A DNA stretch of 64,000 bases from Leucobacter chinensis (lineage in GTDB: Bacteria; Actinomycetota; Actinomycetes; Actinomycetales; Microbacteriaceae), in assembly GCF_019049105.1 (NCBI RefSeq), contig NZ_JAHQZR010000005.1, positions 1 through 64,000 on the forward strand, written 5' to 3'. The notes under the pieces are model-generated. The model was not told the DNA's origin. It did not search any database and saw nothing but the letters and a program-made list of their open reading frames with translations. Of the stretch, positions 34,923 to 43,839 are shown in pieces. Each line of letters opens with the position of its first letter. Position 1 is the first letter of the stretch. Position numbers and translations under genes: made by a program.

Positions 34923-35699
34923 TTACTTGACGATGTCAACGTTAAATATGAAGCCCGAACCTTGGCCCCGCTCGTAGTTTTCTTTCACCTTGATCGCAGC
35001 GATGAGATGGAACACGAAGAGTACGAGGCCAGCGATTGAGCCGGCGAGTGCAACGAGCGTCCCTAAGACGGGAATGCCCGAAAAGAGCCAGACGGCAACG
35101 CCGACAAGGGTGCGCACGAGCGTGAAGTTCAGATTGTCGCGGTTGAACTTGTCGATCGTGGGCGATTTGCCGCGCTCGGTGAGGTAGAAAATGAGGGCCG
35201 GAATCCAGAAGAGAAACACTGACAGCCAGTAGTTCAGCTGCAGATTAGTCGTCGTGCTCGACCCCGATCCAGCTGCAGCGGGGTAGGGATGGGTGCCATA
35301 TGGTGGTTGCCCGCCTCCCTGATGGCCCGGCTGCGGTGCCTGGAACTGAGGAGCGTGCGGATCGCGTGGCGCCTGATACTGCGGCACCTGATACTGTGGC
35401 GCCTGATACAGCGGCGCAGCAGGCGCCGGAGGGCCATCGACCGTTGGTGGCCCCGCCGGAGCTGGTGGCCCCGCCGGAGCTGGTGGCGCATCCGGAGCAG
35501 GTGACGCCGTTGGCGCGGATGGCGCAGCCGGTGGCAGCGTCGAAGCTGGTGGCACCGCAGGCTGCTGCCCCGGCTCGACCGGATGCTCGGGCCGGGCCGT
35601 CTGGGGTGGCTCAGACGGCTGTAGCTCGGGCGGTTGGGCGCCAGCGAGGGCCTCGTCGATCGGCTTGGGCTCAAGCGGGTTGGGAGTCTGCGATGACAT
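34923..35699 (-). CDS. DUF4870-type membrane protein with a Pro-rich N-terminal half
   Basis: A 258-residue protein. Residues about 1-145 are Pro/Ala/Gln-rich with repeated PxAPAGPP and YQxPQ units and probably disordered in the cytoplasm. Residues about 150-258 hold three membrane segments (YWLSVFLFWIPALIFYLTERG, TLVGVAVWLFSGIPVLGTLVAL, AGLVLFVFHLIAAIKV), the DUF4870/YtxG-like layout. The function is unknown. The ATG at 35699 has AAGGAA; an open extension to 35789 lacks a ribosome site. Confidence 0.78.
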   Translation of the reverse strand: MSSQTPNPLEPKPIDEALAGAQPPELQPSEPPQTARPEHPVEPGQQPAVPPASTLPPAAPSAPTASPAPDAPPAPAGPPAPAGPPTVDGPPAPAAPLYQAPQYQVPQYQAPRDPHAPQFQAPQPGHQGGGQPPYGTHPYPAAAGSGSSTTTNLQLNYWLSVFLFWIPALIFYLTERGKSPTIDKFNRDNLNFTLVRTLVGVAVWLFSGIPVLGTLVALAGSIAGLVLFVFHLIAAIKVKENYERGQGSGFIFNVDIVK

Positions 35700-35853
35700 G
35701 GCGGGTTCCTTTGGTTGGGCCTGCGGCTCGTGCGCTGGCAGAGGCACTTCACTGCGTATATTACCGAGAAAGCTGGGCTTTTCAGGCAAAATTCACGAGA
35801 AGTTTATGCCCGGTCTGCAGGCTTAACGAGGGTGAGAAGGGTGTCGCAAGCCC

Positions 35854-36504
35854 CTAGATGATGTCGGGGCTCGGGGTGCCGATCTGCACGATGCGCACGT
35901 CGGCGTGGCGATCAAAGCGGTAGCCTGCGCCGCGCACGGTGCGAATGATGTCCTGGTACTTGCCGAGCTTCACGCGCAGGCGGCGAACGTGAACGTCGAT
36001 CGTGCGTGCCGAGGGCTGCTCTTCTTCGGGGGTCGACGCCCAGAGTCCCTCGACGACCTGCTCGCGAGAGACGGTGAAGCCCTCGCGCAGAACGAAGAAC
36101 TGCAGGAGTTCGAACTCGCGGTAGGTGAGGGCGGCGGGAATGCCGTCGAGCAGCACCTGCTTGCGTGTGATGTCGATGGTCACGAGCTCGGCACGGTCTT
36201 CGACCGATTCTGGGCGGATCTCGCGCGCCTTGGCGCTCGGGTCGCCGAGCGCGCGGCGCACGACGTCGAGGTCTTTGCCGCCGGTGCTCTCGGGCGCGAG
36301 GGCGACGGTTGCGTGGGTTGCGGCTTCGGGGGCGAGCTGAGCAACGAGGTCTTTGATCTGGCGAACGATGTCGCTGACCTGCTGATTGCCTGCGATCTTG
36401 TCTTCGCTGAGGCCCACGTAGAGGGCGAAGCCGCGAATGTCGCGCTGGGTAGGGGCTGAAGGTTGGCCGGCCGAAAGGGTTTGGGGTGCGAGTGTGGTGG
36501 TCAT
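35854..36504 (-). CDS. Winged-helix DNA-binding regulator (OmpR/PhoB-type domain, no receiver)
   Basis: A 216-residue protein. The C-terminal part (about 105-200) is an OmpR/PhoB winged helix: VLLDGIPAALTYREFELLQFFVLREGFTVSREQVVEGLW, ARTIDVHVRRLRVKLG, IIRTVRGAGYRFD. The N-terminal 95 residues lack the acidic pocket of a response-regulator receiver and look like a small alpha/beta domain (ALYVGLSEDKIAGNQQVSDIVRQI). It is an orphan regulator with no sensor kinase nearby, so control must be by another route. Confidence 0.85.
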   Translation of the reverse strand: MTTTLAPQTLSAGQPSAPTQRDIRGFALYVGLSEDKIAGNQQVSDIVRQIKDLVAQLAPEAATHATVALAPESTGGKDLDVVRRALGDPSAKAREIRPESVEDRAELVTIDITRKQVLLDGIPAALTYREFELLQFFVLREGFTVSREQVVEGLWASTPEEEQPSARTIDVHVRRLRVKLGKYQDIIRTVRGAGYRFDRHADVRIVQIGTPSPDII

Positions 36505-36883
36505 GGTATGCGTCGATCCTTACGTGTGGGCTACCTGAGGTGGCCCGAGAGGGAGAAGAGAATGTGTGGCCAGCGGCAAAAGGCCGGGGCCAGAACGAGA
36601 ACGGTGTCGTGTTCGTTCAGAGTGCGGAGCTCAGCAAGAGAGCGAGCTCAGAGGCGCAGGTTACATACACATTCGGTTGCGCATACCATCACGACGGCAC
36701 ATCATGCCACCCTGCCCGAGGGTCACCTCGAGGGCGGGCAGATGCGTCGTGTAGGTATTCATAATGGTCAGAATAGGGCAGCTCGTCGAATTCGTCAACC
36801 CCGGGCCGTAATGTGACAGCCCGAGAAACGCCAAAGGGCCGCTGAAAAGCGACCCTTTGGGAGAAGAATAGCGGCTTCGAGCG
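36505..36883. other. 379-bp intergenic region without a gene
   Basis: It holds the promoter region of the winged-helix gene on one side and the upp terminator (36831-36860) on the other. I see no gene, tRNA or recognised RNA in between. Confidence 0.55.
36831..36860 (-). terminator. Terminator of upp
   Basis: CCAAAGGG and CCCTTTGG pair with an inner GCT/AGC, then CGTTTCTC on the minus strand, 24 bp after the upp stop. Confidence 0.65.
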
Positions 36884-37519
36884 CTAGGCGGTCGTGCCGT
36901 AGAGGCGGTCTCCCGCGTCACCGAGGCCGGGAACGATGAACGCGTTTTCGTCGAGGCCCTCGTCGAGTGCGCCGAGCACGAGGGTCACGTTGCGATCGCC
37001 GATCGTCTGCTCGATCTTGGCAATGCCCTCTGGGGTGCCGAGCACGCAGATTGCGGTCACATCGTCGGCGCCGCGATCAAACAGGTATTCAATGGCGGCC
37101 GCGAGTGATCCGCCGGTTGCGAGCATCGGGTCGAGCACGAAGCACTGGCGCCCCTCGAGGTTCTCTGGCAGGCGCTCAGCGTAGGTCATGGGCTCGTGCG
37201 TCTCTTCGTCGCGCAGCATGCCGAGAAAGCCGACCTCGGCGGTGGGAACGAGCTTCGTCATGCCGTCGAGCATGCCGAGACCAGCGCGAATAATCGGCAC
37301 GATGAGTGGCAGCGGCTCGCTCAGGCGCTTGCCCACCGTCTTCGTGACAGGAGTCTCAATTTCGATGTCTTCGACCCGCACCTCACGCGTCGCCTCGTAG
37401 GCGAGCAGCGTCATGAGTTCTTCGATGAGCTGCTTGAAGGTCGGCTGAGGGGTCTTTGCGTTACGCAAGACCGTAAGCTTGTGGGTAATGAGAGGGTGAT
37501 CGGCAACAAAAACGCGCAT
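36884..37519 (-). CDS. upp: Uracil phosphoribosyltransferase
   Basis: A 211-residue PRTase making UMP from uracil and PRPP. Signatures: [17 protein letters not shown] at the N-terminus, [13 protein letters not shown], the PRPP loop [21 protein letters not shown] and the uracil-site tail [19 protein letters not shown]. The start is probably leaderless: TACACT lies six bases before the ATG. It is divergent from tadA. Confidence 0.96.
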   Translation of the reverse strand: MRVFVADHPLITHKLTVLRNAKTPQPTFKQLIEELMTLLAYEATREVRVEDIEIETPVTKTVGKRLSEPLPLIVPIIRAGLGMLDGMTKLVPTAEVGFLGMLRDEETHEPMTYAERLPENLEGRQCFVLDPMLATGGSLAAAIEYLFDRGADDVTAICVLGTPEGIAKIEQTIGDRNVTLVLGALDEGLDENAFIVPGLGDAGDRLYGTTA

Positions 37520-37531
37520 GCGTTAAGTGTA
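37520..37531 (-). promoter_or_regulatory. Leaderless promoter -10 element of upp
   Basis: TACACT (37531-37526, minus) followed by TAACGC and the ATG at 37519. Confidence 0.55.
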
Positions 37532-37563
37532 AAGCCCGAACCGAGAAACTCCTAAGGAGAACC

Positions 37564-38058
37564 ATGCACGCAGCCGGGATTCCCGCGAGCGGCGCCGAGG
37601 TGCGCGCGATGCGCATGGCCCTTGACGAGGCAAAGCGAGGCGGCGAGGCGGGCGAGATTCCGATCGGTGCGGTCGTGTTCGGCCCCGACGGCGGGGTACT
37701 CGCGCGTGCTCACAATGAGAGGCTGCGCTCGACAGACCCGACTGGCCACGCAGAAATTCTCGCGATCCGCGACGCTTGTGATGTGCTCGGTGACCGCTTC
37801 TTGACGGGTTGCACGCTCGCCGTCACGCTCGAACCGTGCATCATGTGCGCCGGCGTGATCCGCGAGGCGAGGCTCGCGCGCGTCATCTTTGGTGCCTGGG
37901 AGGAGCGGGCCGGTGCCGCCGGCAGCCTCTACGACATCGTGCGCGACGAGCGGCTCGCTCAGCCCCCGGTCGAGGTCATCGCTGGCATTGAGGCGGATCG
38001 TGCCCGAGCACTTCTCGAGGCCTTTTTTCGCGGCCGTCGAGAAGCCCCGGGCGAATAG
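37564..38058 (+). CDS. tadA: tRNA-specific adenosine deaminase
   Basis: A 164-residue zinc deaminase that turns A34 of tRNA-Arg(ACG) into inosine. The zinc site is His62-Ala-Glu64 (GHAEILAIRDA) and Cys92-x2-Cys95 (EPCIMCAGV); Glu64 is the proton shuttle. The normal N-terminus MRMALDEAKRG...IPIGAVV is present. ATG behind AAGGAGA. Its substrate tRNA is encoded at 34073. It is convergent with proC, with 3 bp between stops. Confidence 0.95.
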   Translation: MHAAGIPASGAEVRAMRMALDEAKRGGEAGEIPIGAVVFGPDGGVLARAHNERLRSTDPTGHAEILAIRDACDVLGDRFLTGCTLAVTLEPCIMCAGVIREARLARVIFGAWEERAGAAGSLYDIVRDERLAQPPVEVIAGIEADRARALLEAFFRGRREAPGE

Positions 38059-38061
38059 GGG

Positions 38062-38916
38062 CTACTCGCCCCGTGCGAGCTGTTGTGCCCGGGCGATCGC
38101 CGCGCCAACCGCGTCGTCCATGACGGCGTCGAGGCCTGCCTGCGAGAAGCTCTCGATGGCCTTTTCGGTGGTACCGTTCGGGCTCGTCACCTTGAGGCGA
38201 AGCGCCTCGGGGGTGCTGCCCTGGTGGTCGAGCAGCATGCTCGCGCCGAGAAAGGTTCCCTCGACCATGCGCCTGGCCTGGTCGTTCGTAAAGCCGAGAC
38301 GTTCAGCGGCTGCGGTGAGCTTCTCGATGAAGTAGAAAACGTAAGCGGGGCCCGAGCCTGAGATGGCCGAGAGGGCGTCGAGCTGCGCTTCGTCGTTCAC
38401 AACGATCACGTCGCCGACGGTGCTGAACAGGCGGCTTGTAAGGTCGAGCGCCTCTGCGGGAGTGTCTTCGACCCCGACGACGCCCGAGACCCCGCGGCCA
38501 ACGAGCGACGGAGTGTTGGGCATGACGCGTAAAACCGAAACGTATGAGGGAAGCAGCACGCGCATGCTGTCGATCGTGACACCGGCCGCGACCGAGATCA
38601 CGACCGCACCCTCGTCAAGCTCATCGGCAATTTCTTTGAGTACGTCGTGAACGAGCCAGGGCTTCACCCCGACGATGATGGCTTTGGCGCCCCTTGCCGC
38701 GACCCGGTTCGCGTCGGCATTCTTCTCGACCGCGTGCGCGACAACGTCGGCGTGCTCGTTGAGCTTCGCGGCGCTCGCCTCGCTGTTTGTGGTGACGCGC
38801 ACGGGCGCAGAGCGGTTGACCGAGGGGGCGAGGAGGCCCTCGAGAATGGCGCCTCCCATCGATCCGACTCCGAGCATGGCGATGGTGGGCAGGTCTGGGT
38901 TATCGAGAGTGCTCAT
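38062..38916 (-). CDS. proC: Pyrroline-5-carboxylate reductase
   Basis: A 284-residue NADPH enzyme for the last step of proline synthesis. Seen: the Rossmann motif MLGVGSMGGAILEGLL, IIVGVKPWLV, VVISVAAGVTID, VLRVMPNTPSLVGRGV, and the C-terminal LDALSAISGSGPAYVFYFIEKL and VTSPNGTTEKAIESF. The ATG at 38916 has no ribosome site but TATGAT seven bases before it, so it is probably leaderless; a longer frame to 38988 has no similarity. Confidence 0.95.
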   Translation of the reverse strand: MSTLDNPDLPTIAMLGVGSMGGAILEGLLAPSVNRSAPVRVTTNSEASAAKLNEHADVVAHAVEKNADANRVAARGAKAIIVGVKPWLVHDVLKEIADELDEGAVVISVAAGVTIDSMRVLLPSYVSVLRVMPNTPSLVGRGVSGVVGVEDTPAEALDLTSRLFSTVGDVIVVNDEAQLDALSAISGSGPAYVFYFIEKLTAAAERLGFTNDQARRMVEGTFLGASMLLDHQGSTPEALRLKVTSPNGTTEKAIESFSQAGLDAVMDDAVGAAIARAQQLARGE

Positions 38917-38929
38917 GTGCAACATCATA
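38917..38929 (-). promoter_or_regulatory. Leaderless promoter -10 element of proC
   Basis: TATGAT (38929-38924, minus) followed by GTTGCAC and the ATG at 38916, a 7-nt spacing. Confidence 0.5.
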
Positions 38930-38988
38930 CGGATCACGTTCGGGGTGGTAGGCCATAATGGTGAGCAACATCTCGAGGAGGCACACAC

Positions 38989-39966
38989 GTGAGTGAAGAC
39001 CAGTCCAGCACCTCACACGGTGGAACAAAGGCGATTATTGCCGCGATGAGCGCCAACCTTGGCATCGCGATCACAAAGTTTATTGCCGCATTTTTCTCGG
39101 GTTCGTCGGCCATGCTCGCAGAGGGTGTGCACTCTCTCGCTGATACCGGCAACCAGTTGCTCCTGCTCATCGGGGGCAAGCGCTCGAAGCGCCGCGCCGA
39201 TGCGAAGCACCCCTTTGGCTACGGTCGGGAGCGCTACCTGTACGCGTTCGTCGTCGCGGTCGTGCTCTTCACAGTCGGTGGCATGTTCTCGGTCTACGAG
39301 GGCATTGAAAAGTTCAAGCACCCCGAGGCGCTCACGATGTGGTGGTTGCCGCTTCTCGTGCTGGTCATCGCGATCGTGCTCGAGTCAATGTCGCTCCGCG
39401 TCGCCGTGCGCGAGAGCAAGCCGCTCAAGGGTGAGCGCAGCTGGTGGCAGTTCATTCGCCACGAGAAGTCGCCCGAGCTGCCCGTGATCTTGCTTGAAGA
39501 CTTCGCCGCGCTCGTGGGCCTCGTGCTTGCCTTCTTCGGCGTTGGCCTCACCGCCCTCACCGGTAACGGGATCTACGACGCCCTCGCCACCATGGGCATC
39601 GGCGTGCTGCTCATCGCGGTCGCGGTGGTGCTCGTGATCGAGGTTTCGAGCCTGCTTGTGGGAGAGGGCGCAAACCCCGAAGACCTGGCCAAGATCGAGG
39701 CGGCGATCGTGAGCGTTAAGGGTGTTGAACGCATCATTCACATGAAGACGCTCTACCTCGGCCCTGAAGAGCTCATGATCGGCGTGAAGATTAGCGTCGG
39801 GCCAGAGCGCAAGGTGCGCGAGCTCTCGTTCCTCATTAACCAGGCCGAGCGCCACGTGCGCGCCCAGGTGCCCCACGCCAAGGTCATCTACATTGAGCCC
39901 GACGTGTGGCGCGACCCCTCGGCGACGCCGCTGACCGAAGAGATCGTGACGCTGAGCTACGACTAA
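38989..39966 (+). CDS. Cation diffusion facilitator family transporter (SLC30A9-like)
   Basis: A 325-residue CDF protein with about six membrane helices. The metal motif AEGVHSLADTGNQLLLL in helix 2 and LLEDFAALVGLVLAF in helix 5, with HPFGYGRERY between, are typical of the SLC30A9-like branch. It exports a divalent metal, probably zinc or manganese, in exchange for protons. The C-terminal cytoplasmic domain (about 210-310) dimerises. GTG start behind GAGGAGG. It is a single gene divergent from proC. Confidence 0.88.
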   Translation: MSEDQSSTSHGGTKAIIAAMSANLGIAITKFIAAFFSGSSAMLAEGVHSLADTGNQLLLLIGGKRSKRRADAKHPFGYGRERYLYAFVVAVVLFTVGGMFSVYEGIEKFKHPEALTMWWLPLLVLVIAIVLESMSLRVAVRESKPLKGERSWWQFIRHEKSPELPVILLEDFAALVGLVLAFFGVGLTALTGNGIYDALATMGIGVLLIAVAVVLVIEVSSLLVGEGANPEDLAKIEAAIVSVKGVERIIHMKTLYLGPEELMIGVKISVGPERKVRELSFLINQAERHVRAQVPHAKVIYIEPDVWRDPSATPLTEEIVTLSYD

Positions 39967-40042
39967 ACAGCAGGCCGGTGTACGCGGCATGACGCGTAGC
40001 GCTGTGGCCGCGGTCGGCGACGGTTTCCGCGCGTCATGGCTG

Positions 40043-40058
40043 GCGCGTCATGACGCGC
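40043..40058. repeat. Short palindrome between convergent genes
   Basis: GCGCGTCATGACGCGC is self-complementary over 16 bp, between the CDF gene and ktrA. Related GCGTCATG text occurs twice more in the same 117-bp gap. It may help termination; no T-run was seen. Confidence 0.45.
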
Positions 40059-40083
40059 GCTGAAGCTCACTGACGCCGTAGCG

Positions 40084-40749
40084 TTAGTCGAGCGAAGAGA
40101 AGTGCTCGACCGCCTGCGACGAGCCTGCGACGATGATGAGGTCGCTCGGCTCGATCACGGTGTCGGGCGTCGCGTAGTCGAACGGTGAACCGACCTTTTT
40201 AACACCCGTGATCGTGACCTTGTGGCGCGTGCGCACCTGCGACTGGCTGAGCGGCAGGCTCTGAATGACGCGCGGCGGGCGCAGCTTGGCGATAACGAAG
40301 TTCTCGTCGAACTCGATGAAGTCGAGCATCGCACCGCTGATGAGGTGAGCGACGCGCTCACCTGCCTCGCGCTCCGGGTAGATCACGTGGTGCACGCCGA
40401 TGCGTTCGAGAATCTTGCCGTGCGAGTGCGACATCGCCTTCGCCCAGATCTGCGGAATGCCAAGATCGACGAGGTTCGCGGCGATGAGCACGCTTGACTC
40501 GATCGAGTCGCCCACCGCGAGTACGGCGGCGCCGAACTGGTCGGCGCCGAGCTGCTTGAGGGCCTCCATCGAGGTGGCGTTGGCCTCGACGACGTGGGTA
40601 ATGCGGTCGGCCCACTTCTGAACGAGCTGCGGGTGCTGCTCGATCGCGAGCACCTCGTGGTCGAGGCGGTCGAGCTCACCGGCTGTGGCAGCACCAAAGC
40701 GGCCGAGCCCGATGACGAGAACCGGGTAGTCAGTGCGTGTGTTAACCAA
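40084..40749 (-). CDS. ktrA: Potassium channel regulatory subunit (KtrA/TrkA, RCK domains)
   Basis: A 221-residue soluble protein. The N-terminal RCK Rossmann domain has VLVIGLGRFGAATAGEL (GxGxxG) and binds ATP/ADP or NAD(H); the C-terminal TrkA_C domain covers about 140-220. It gates KtrB at the membrane. The TTG at 40749 (behind GAAAGG) overlaps the ktrB stop by 8 nt; the longer frame to 41178 lies inside ktrB and is not real. Confidence 0.9.
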   Translation of the reverse strand: MVNTRTDYPVLVIGLGRFGAATAGELDRLDHEVLAIEQHPQLVQKWADRITHVVEANATSMEALKQLGADQFGAAVLAVGDSIESSVLIAANLVDLGIPQIWAKAMSHSHGKILERIGVHHVIYPEREAGERVAHLISGAMLDFIEFDENFVIAKLRPPRVIQSLPLSQSQVRTRHKVTITGVKKVGSPFDYATPDTVIEPSDLIIVAGSSQAVEHFSSLD

Positions 40750-42187
40750 CGATGGGCCTTTCTTCGGGAAAACGGTAGAAGGTCTTGCGGCTTGTCGAGG
40801 CGACGGCGGCCGCAAGGGTGACGGTGCCAACGCGGCCCGCCCACATGGTGATTGCGAGCACGACCTTACCGGCTGGCGGCAGCGTCTCAGAGAGCCCAGC
40901 CGAGAGCCCACAAGTACCGAAGGCGCTAATGACTTCGAGCAGGACGTGCTCAAGCGGGGCGTTCGTGATGTGCAGAATGATGACCGAGGCGGTGAGCACG
41001 AGGGTCGTGCCCCAGATGACGATCGAGACGGCGAGGCGAAGCACCTGCACCGGGATGCGGCGGCCGAAGGCCTGCATATCTTCGTTACCGCGTGCCTCAG
41101 CGTAGGCCGCGAGAAACAACACGGCGAGGGTCGTGACCTTGATGCCGCCAGCGGTCGACGCCGATCCGCCGCCGACAAACATCAGCATGTCGATGATGAG
41201 CAACGTCGACCCGTTCATGTTTGCGGTATCGAGAATGCCGAGCCCGCCAGAGCGCGTCATGATCGAGGTGTAGCCGCTCGACATGATCGCATCGCCCGCT
41301 GAGAGCGAGGCGAGCGTTGCGTCGTTGTTCCATTCGAGGCCACCAATGAGCACCCAGCCAAAGATGACGAGTACGAGCGAGGTGATGAGGGTGAGCTTCG
41401 CGTGCAGGCCTAGCCTGCGGTGCGCCTTCCACCCGCCCTTCACAACGTAGCGGTACAGGGCAAAGATAACGGGAAAGCCGATGCTGCCAAGAAACACGCC
41501 CACGCTCAAGACCGCGAGCATGTACGGGTCGGTCGCAAAGGAGTCGAGCCCGTCAGAGAAGGGCACGAAGCCGGTGTTCGTGAACGACGAAGCCGCGAGG
41601 TAGTACCCGTTCCAGAGGGCGTGCGAAAAGCTCATGCCCTCGGCGAGAAGGCGTGCAGAGATGAGCACCGTGAGCGTCGCCTCGATGACGATGAGGCTGA
41701 GCGCGACTGACTTGAGCAGGCTGCCCACGTCGCCAAAGCCGATCGCCTGCTTGTCGCCAGAGATGTTGCGCGGGTTCGGGCCGTAGAGGTTCGTGTCGCT
41801 CGCCGCGAGAATACGTTGCCTGAGGCCGAGCTTGCGGGTCACCACGAGCGCAAGAATACTCGCGAGCGTGAGCGCGCCGATACCGCCGATCTGAAAGGCC
41901 AAGACGACGATGACCTCACCGAGGGGCGACCAATGCGAGCCCATGTCGACGGTCGAGAGGCCGGTCACCGAAACGGCCGAAACCGCGGTGAAGAGTGCGT
42001 CAACGAGCGGGGTCGCCTTGCCCGAGGCCGATGCGTTCGGCTGCATGAGCAAGATCGTGAAGGTGGCCGTGAGCACGAGAAAAACCCCGATGACCACACG
42101 CGAGGGCGAAGCCTCAAGGAGGCGGTGCATCCAGGCTTTTGCTGGGCGGTGAGTGGGCGGGGTGTACGCAGTGCCCTTGTAGCGCAC
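40742..42187 (-). CDS. ktrB: Potassium transporter membrane subunit (KtrB/TrkH family)
   Basis: A 481-residue membrane protein of the Trk/Ktr K+ uptake superfamily with four MPM repeats. Pore loops of the type ALFTAVSAVSVTGLSTVD (loop 1), ASSFTNTGFVPFSDGLDSF (loop 2), GGGSASTAGGIKVTTLAV (loop 4 region) and VISAFGTCGLSAGLSE are visible, each with the filter glycine. It imports K+ with KtrA for osmotic control. Confidence 0.93.
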   Translation of the reverse strand: MRYKGTAYTPPTHRPAKAWMHRLLEASPSRVVIGVFLVLTATFTILLMQPNASASGKATPLVDALFTAVSAVSVTGLSTVDMGSHWSPLGEVIVVLAFQIGGIGALTLASILALVVTRKLGLRQRILAASDTNLYGPNPRNISGDKQAIGFGDVGSLLKSVALSLIVIEATLTVLISARLLAEGMSFSHALWNGYYLAASSFTNTGFVPFSDGLDSFATDPYMLAVLSVGVFLGSIGFPVIFALYRYVVKGGWKAHRRLGLHAKLTLITSLVLVIFGWVLIGGLEWNNDATLASLSAGDAIMSSGYTSIMTRSGGLGILDTANMNGSTLLIIDMLMFVGGGSASTAGGIKVTTLAVLFLAAYAEARGNEDMQAFGRRIPVQVLRLAVSIVIWGTTLVLTASVIILHITNAPLEHVLLEVISAFGTCGLSAGLSETLPPAGKVVLAITMWAGRVGTVTLAAAVASTSRKTFYRFPEERPIVG

Positions 42188-42257
42188 GGCGATGCTCCTT
42201 CCGGTTCCAGCGACAGCTCGTTGCGTCTTTGTTTGCCACTCTATACCTCAAAAGAGA

Positions 42258-42269
42258 TACCCTTGTGTT
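42258..42269 (+). promoter_or_regulatory. Leaderless promoter -10 element of the arsR-type gene
   Basis: TACCCT (42258-42263) followed by six bases and the ATG at 42270. Confidence 0.5.
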
Positions 42270-42722
42270 ATGCCAGACATTTTTGGAGTGATTGCTGACG
42301 CGACGAGGCGCGACATACTGCAGGTGCTGCTTGAGCACCACGACAGTGAGAACGGCGTGAGCGTCTCTGAGATTGTTGCGCAGCTTGAAACGAGTCAGCC
42401 CACCGTCTCGAAGCACCTCAAGGTGCTTCGCGAGGCAGAACTCGTGACCGTGCGCGAAGAGGGGCAGCACCGCTTCTACTCGCTCAATGCCGAACCGCTC
42501 GAGCTCGTTGAAGACTTCGTGATTCCCTTTCTCTCGGCCGGGTTCGAGACCGAGGTATCGGTCGAATACCTCGACGCCGACGGTGAACTGCTGCCCGACC
42601 CGACCGAAGAAGTCTTGCCCGGTGGTCTGCACGACGCTGCCGAAGCGGTGGGGCGCGCGGCCGCTGCCGCGCAGAGCCAGGTGAAGCAGCTTGTTGCTCG
42701 TTTTAAGTTTCCCTCAAGTTAA
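42270..42722 (+). CDS. ArsR-family winged-helix regulator
   Basis: A 150-residue protein. The N-terminal 85 residues are an ArsR-type helix-turn-helix (FGVIADATRRDILQVLLEH, VSEIVAQLETSQPTVSKHLKVLREAELVTVREEGQHRFYSLN). The metal-binding ELCVCD motif of true ArsR/SmtB is absent, so it is not an evident metal sensor. The C-terminal tail is acidic and Ala-rich. The ATG at 42270 fits a leaderless promoter; an upstream in-frame start at 42192 lies in the divergent ktrB leader. Confidence 0.87.
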   Translation: MPDIFGVIADATRRDILQVLLEHHDSENGVSVSEIVAQLETSQPTVSKHLKVLREAELVTVREEGQHRFYSLNAEPLELVEDFVIPFLSAGFETEVSVEYLDADGELLPDPTEEVLPGGLHDAAEAVGRAAAAAQSQVKQLVARFKFPSS

Positions 42723-42808
42723 TTTCACACTCTCAGCCACAACGGGGTAAGATTTTAGACTTGTGGGCACCGATCAACGGTGTCACTGATGACTTTGTGA
42801 GGTAACCC

Positions 42809-42907
42809 ATGGGTTCAGTAATTAAGAAGCGTCGCAAGCGCATGTCAAAGAAGAAGCACCGTAAGCTGCTTCGCAAGACCCGCCACCAGCGTCGTAACAA
42901 GAAGTAG
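42809..42907 (+). CDS. Small ribosomal subunit protein bS22
   Basis: A 32-residue, extremely basic protein, [17 protein letters not shown] at the start and ending RRNKK. It matches the bS22 (AURKAIP1/COX24-like) peptide of actinobacterial 30S subunits. GAGGT lies at a proper distance before the ATG. It stands alone. Confidence 0.93.
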   Translation: MGSVIKKRRKRMSKKKHRKLLRKTRHQRRNKK

Positions 42908-42926
42908 TCAGAGCTTTCTGACCGAA

Positions 42927-42965
42927 CGGAGCGTCGGCCCTCGCGAGGGGATCGGCGCTTTGTTG
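42927..42965 (+). terminator. Probable terminator of the bS22 gene
   Basis: AGCGTCGGCCCTCG and CGAGGGGATCGGCGCT pair with small bulges, followed by TTTGTTGT. Confidence 0.5.
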
Positions 42966-43000
42966 TATCGAAAAGCTGTCAAGAGAAGAGGGTTTGCGCC

Positions 43001-43300
43001 GTGTCAAAGCGTGTCATCGAGGTGACGTTCATCACGAAGCCGGGCTGCCACCTGTGCGACGACGCGAGACCCGTGCTCGAAGATGCCCTCAGCGAATTGC
43101 GGGCGGAGGGCATTGAAGCCCAACTGACCGAGCTCAACATGCTCGACGACGAGACGCTCATCTCGCGGTACCAGGAAGATATTCCCGTGGTGCTCATCGA
43201 CGGCAAGCGTCACTCGTACTGGCGAGTCGACAGGGAACGTTTTATCGCGGCTGTCACGAAGCGTGCCGCGAGGGGCCTGCGCGGGCTCTTTCGTTCGTAA
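43001..43300 (+). CDS. Glutaredoxin-like thiol protein
   Basis: A 99-residue thioredoxin-fold protein of the glutaredoxin 2/YruB-like (DUF836) type. The redox pair is CHLC in ITKPGCHLCDDARPVL and the cis-Pro lies in DIPVVLIDGK. It probably reduces disulfides in the cytoplasm. GTG start behind GAGGG. In many actinobacteria such a gene lies near redox-control genes; here it follows bS22. Confidence 0.87.
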   Translation: MSKRVIEVTFITKPGCHLCDDARPVLEDALSELRAEGIEAQLTELNMLDDETLISRYQEDIPVVLIDGKRHSYWRVDRERFIAAVTKRAARGLRGLFRS

Positions 43301-43324
43301 TCAAACACAGATGAGGGGTGTGCA

Positions 43325-43624
43325 ATGCTGCGACACATTGTGAGCTGGAAACTGAACGGCGAGACTCGTGCCGAGCGCGACGAGCAGGCAGAGCGCGTGC
43401 GCGCGGTCATCGAACCGCTTCGAGACTCGATCGCCGAGGTGCGTGCTTTGAGCCTGCACCGCAATGAGCTGCATGACGGCGCAAACTTCGACCTCACCCT
43501 CATCGCCGATTTCGACGACGCGGCGGGCCTTGCGGCCTACGCCGTGCACCCCGAGCATCAGCCCGCGGTCGCACTGCTCAAGGAACTCGCCGCTGGCCGT
43601 GTGGCCACAGACTTCACGGTCTAG
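43325..43624 (+). CDS. Dabb-family (stress-responsive alpha/beta barrel) protein
   Basis: A 99-residue ferredoxin-like dimeric barrel. MLRHIVSWKLNGETRAERDEQ at the start and AAYAVHPEHQPAV near the end are the family signatures. The function is unknown; plant homologues are stress-responsive. It follows the glutaredoxin-like gene by 24 bp and is probably co-transcribed. Confidence 0.88.
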   Translation: MLRHIVSWKLNGETRAERDEQAERVRAVIEPLRDSIAEVRALSLHRNELHDGANFDLTLIADFDDAAGLAAYAVHPEHQPAVALLKELAAGRVATDFTV

Positions 43625-43740
43625 TTATCGCGCCTACCCGGCCGGCGACCGCTCGTCGCGGCCGGGTATTTTTCGTGCCCTGAGATTGTTCTCATGGCGG
43701 ATCGCGGCCGGCGCCTGCCGTGCCCGACAAGTCTTTGTCG

Positions 43741-43815
43741 TGCCCGGAGATTGGGTGCCCGGAGAATGCGTGCCCTGAGAATGCGTGCCCTGAGATCGCG
43801 TGCCCCGGTGATCGG
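43741..43815. repeat. 15-bp tandem repeat
   Basis: Five consecutive 15-bp units of the type TGCCCTGAGAATGCG, each differing at a few positions. Intergenic, just before the tetR operator. No coding role is supported. Confidence 0.85.
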
Positions 43816-43839
43816 GCGGGGAGATCCGCCCTCATCAAT

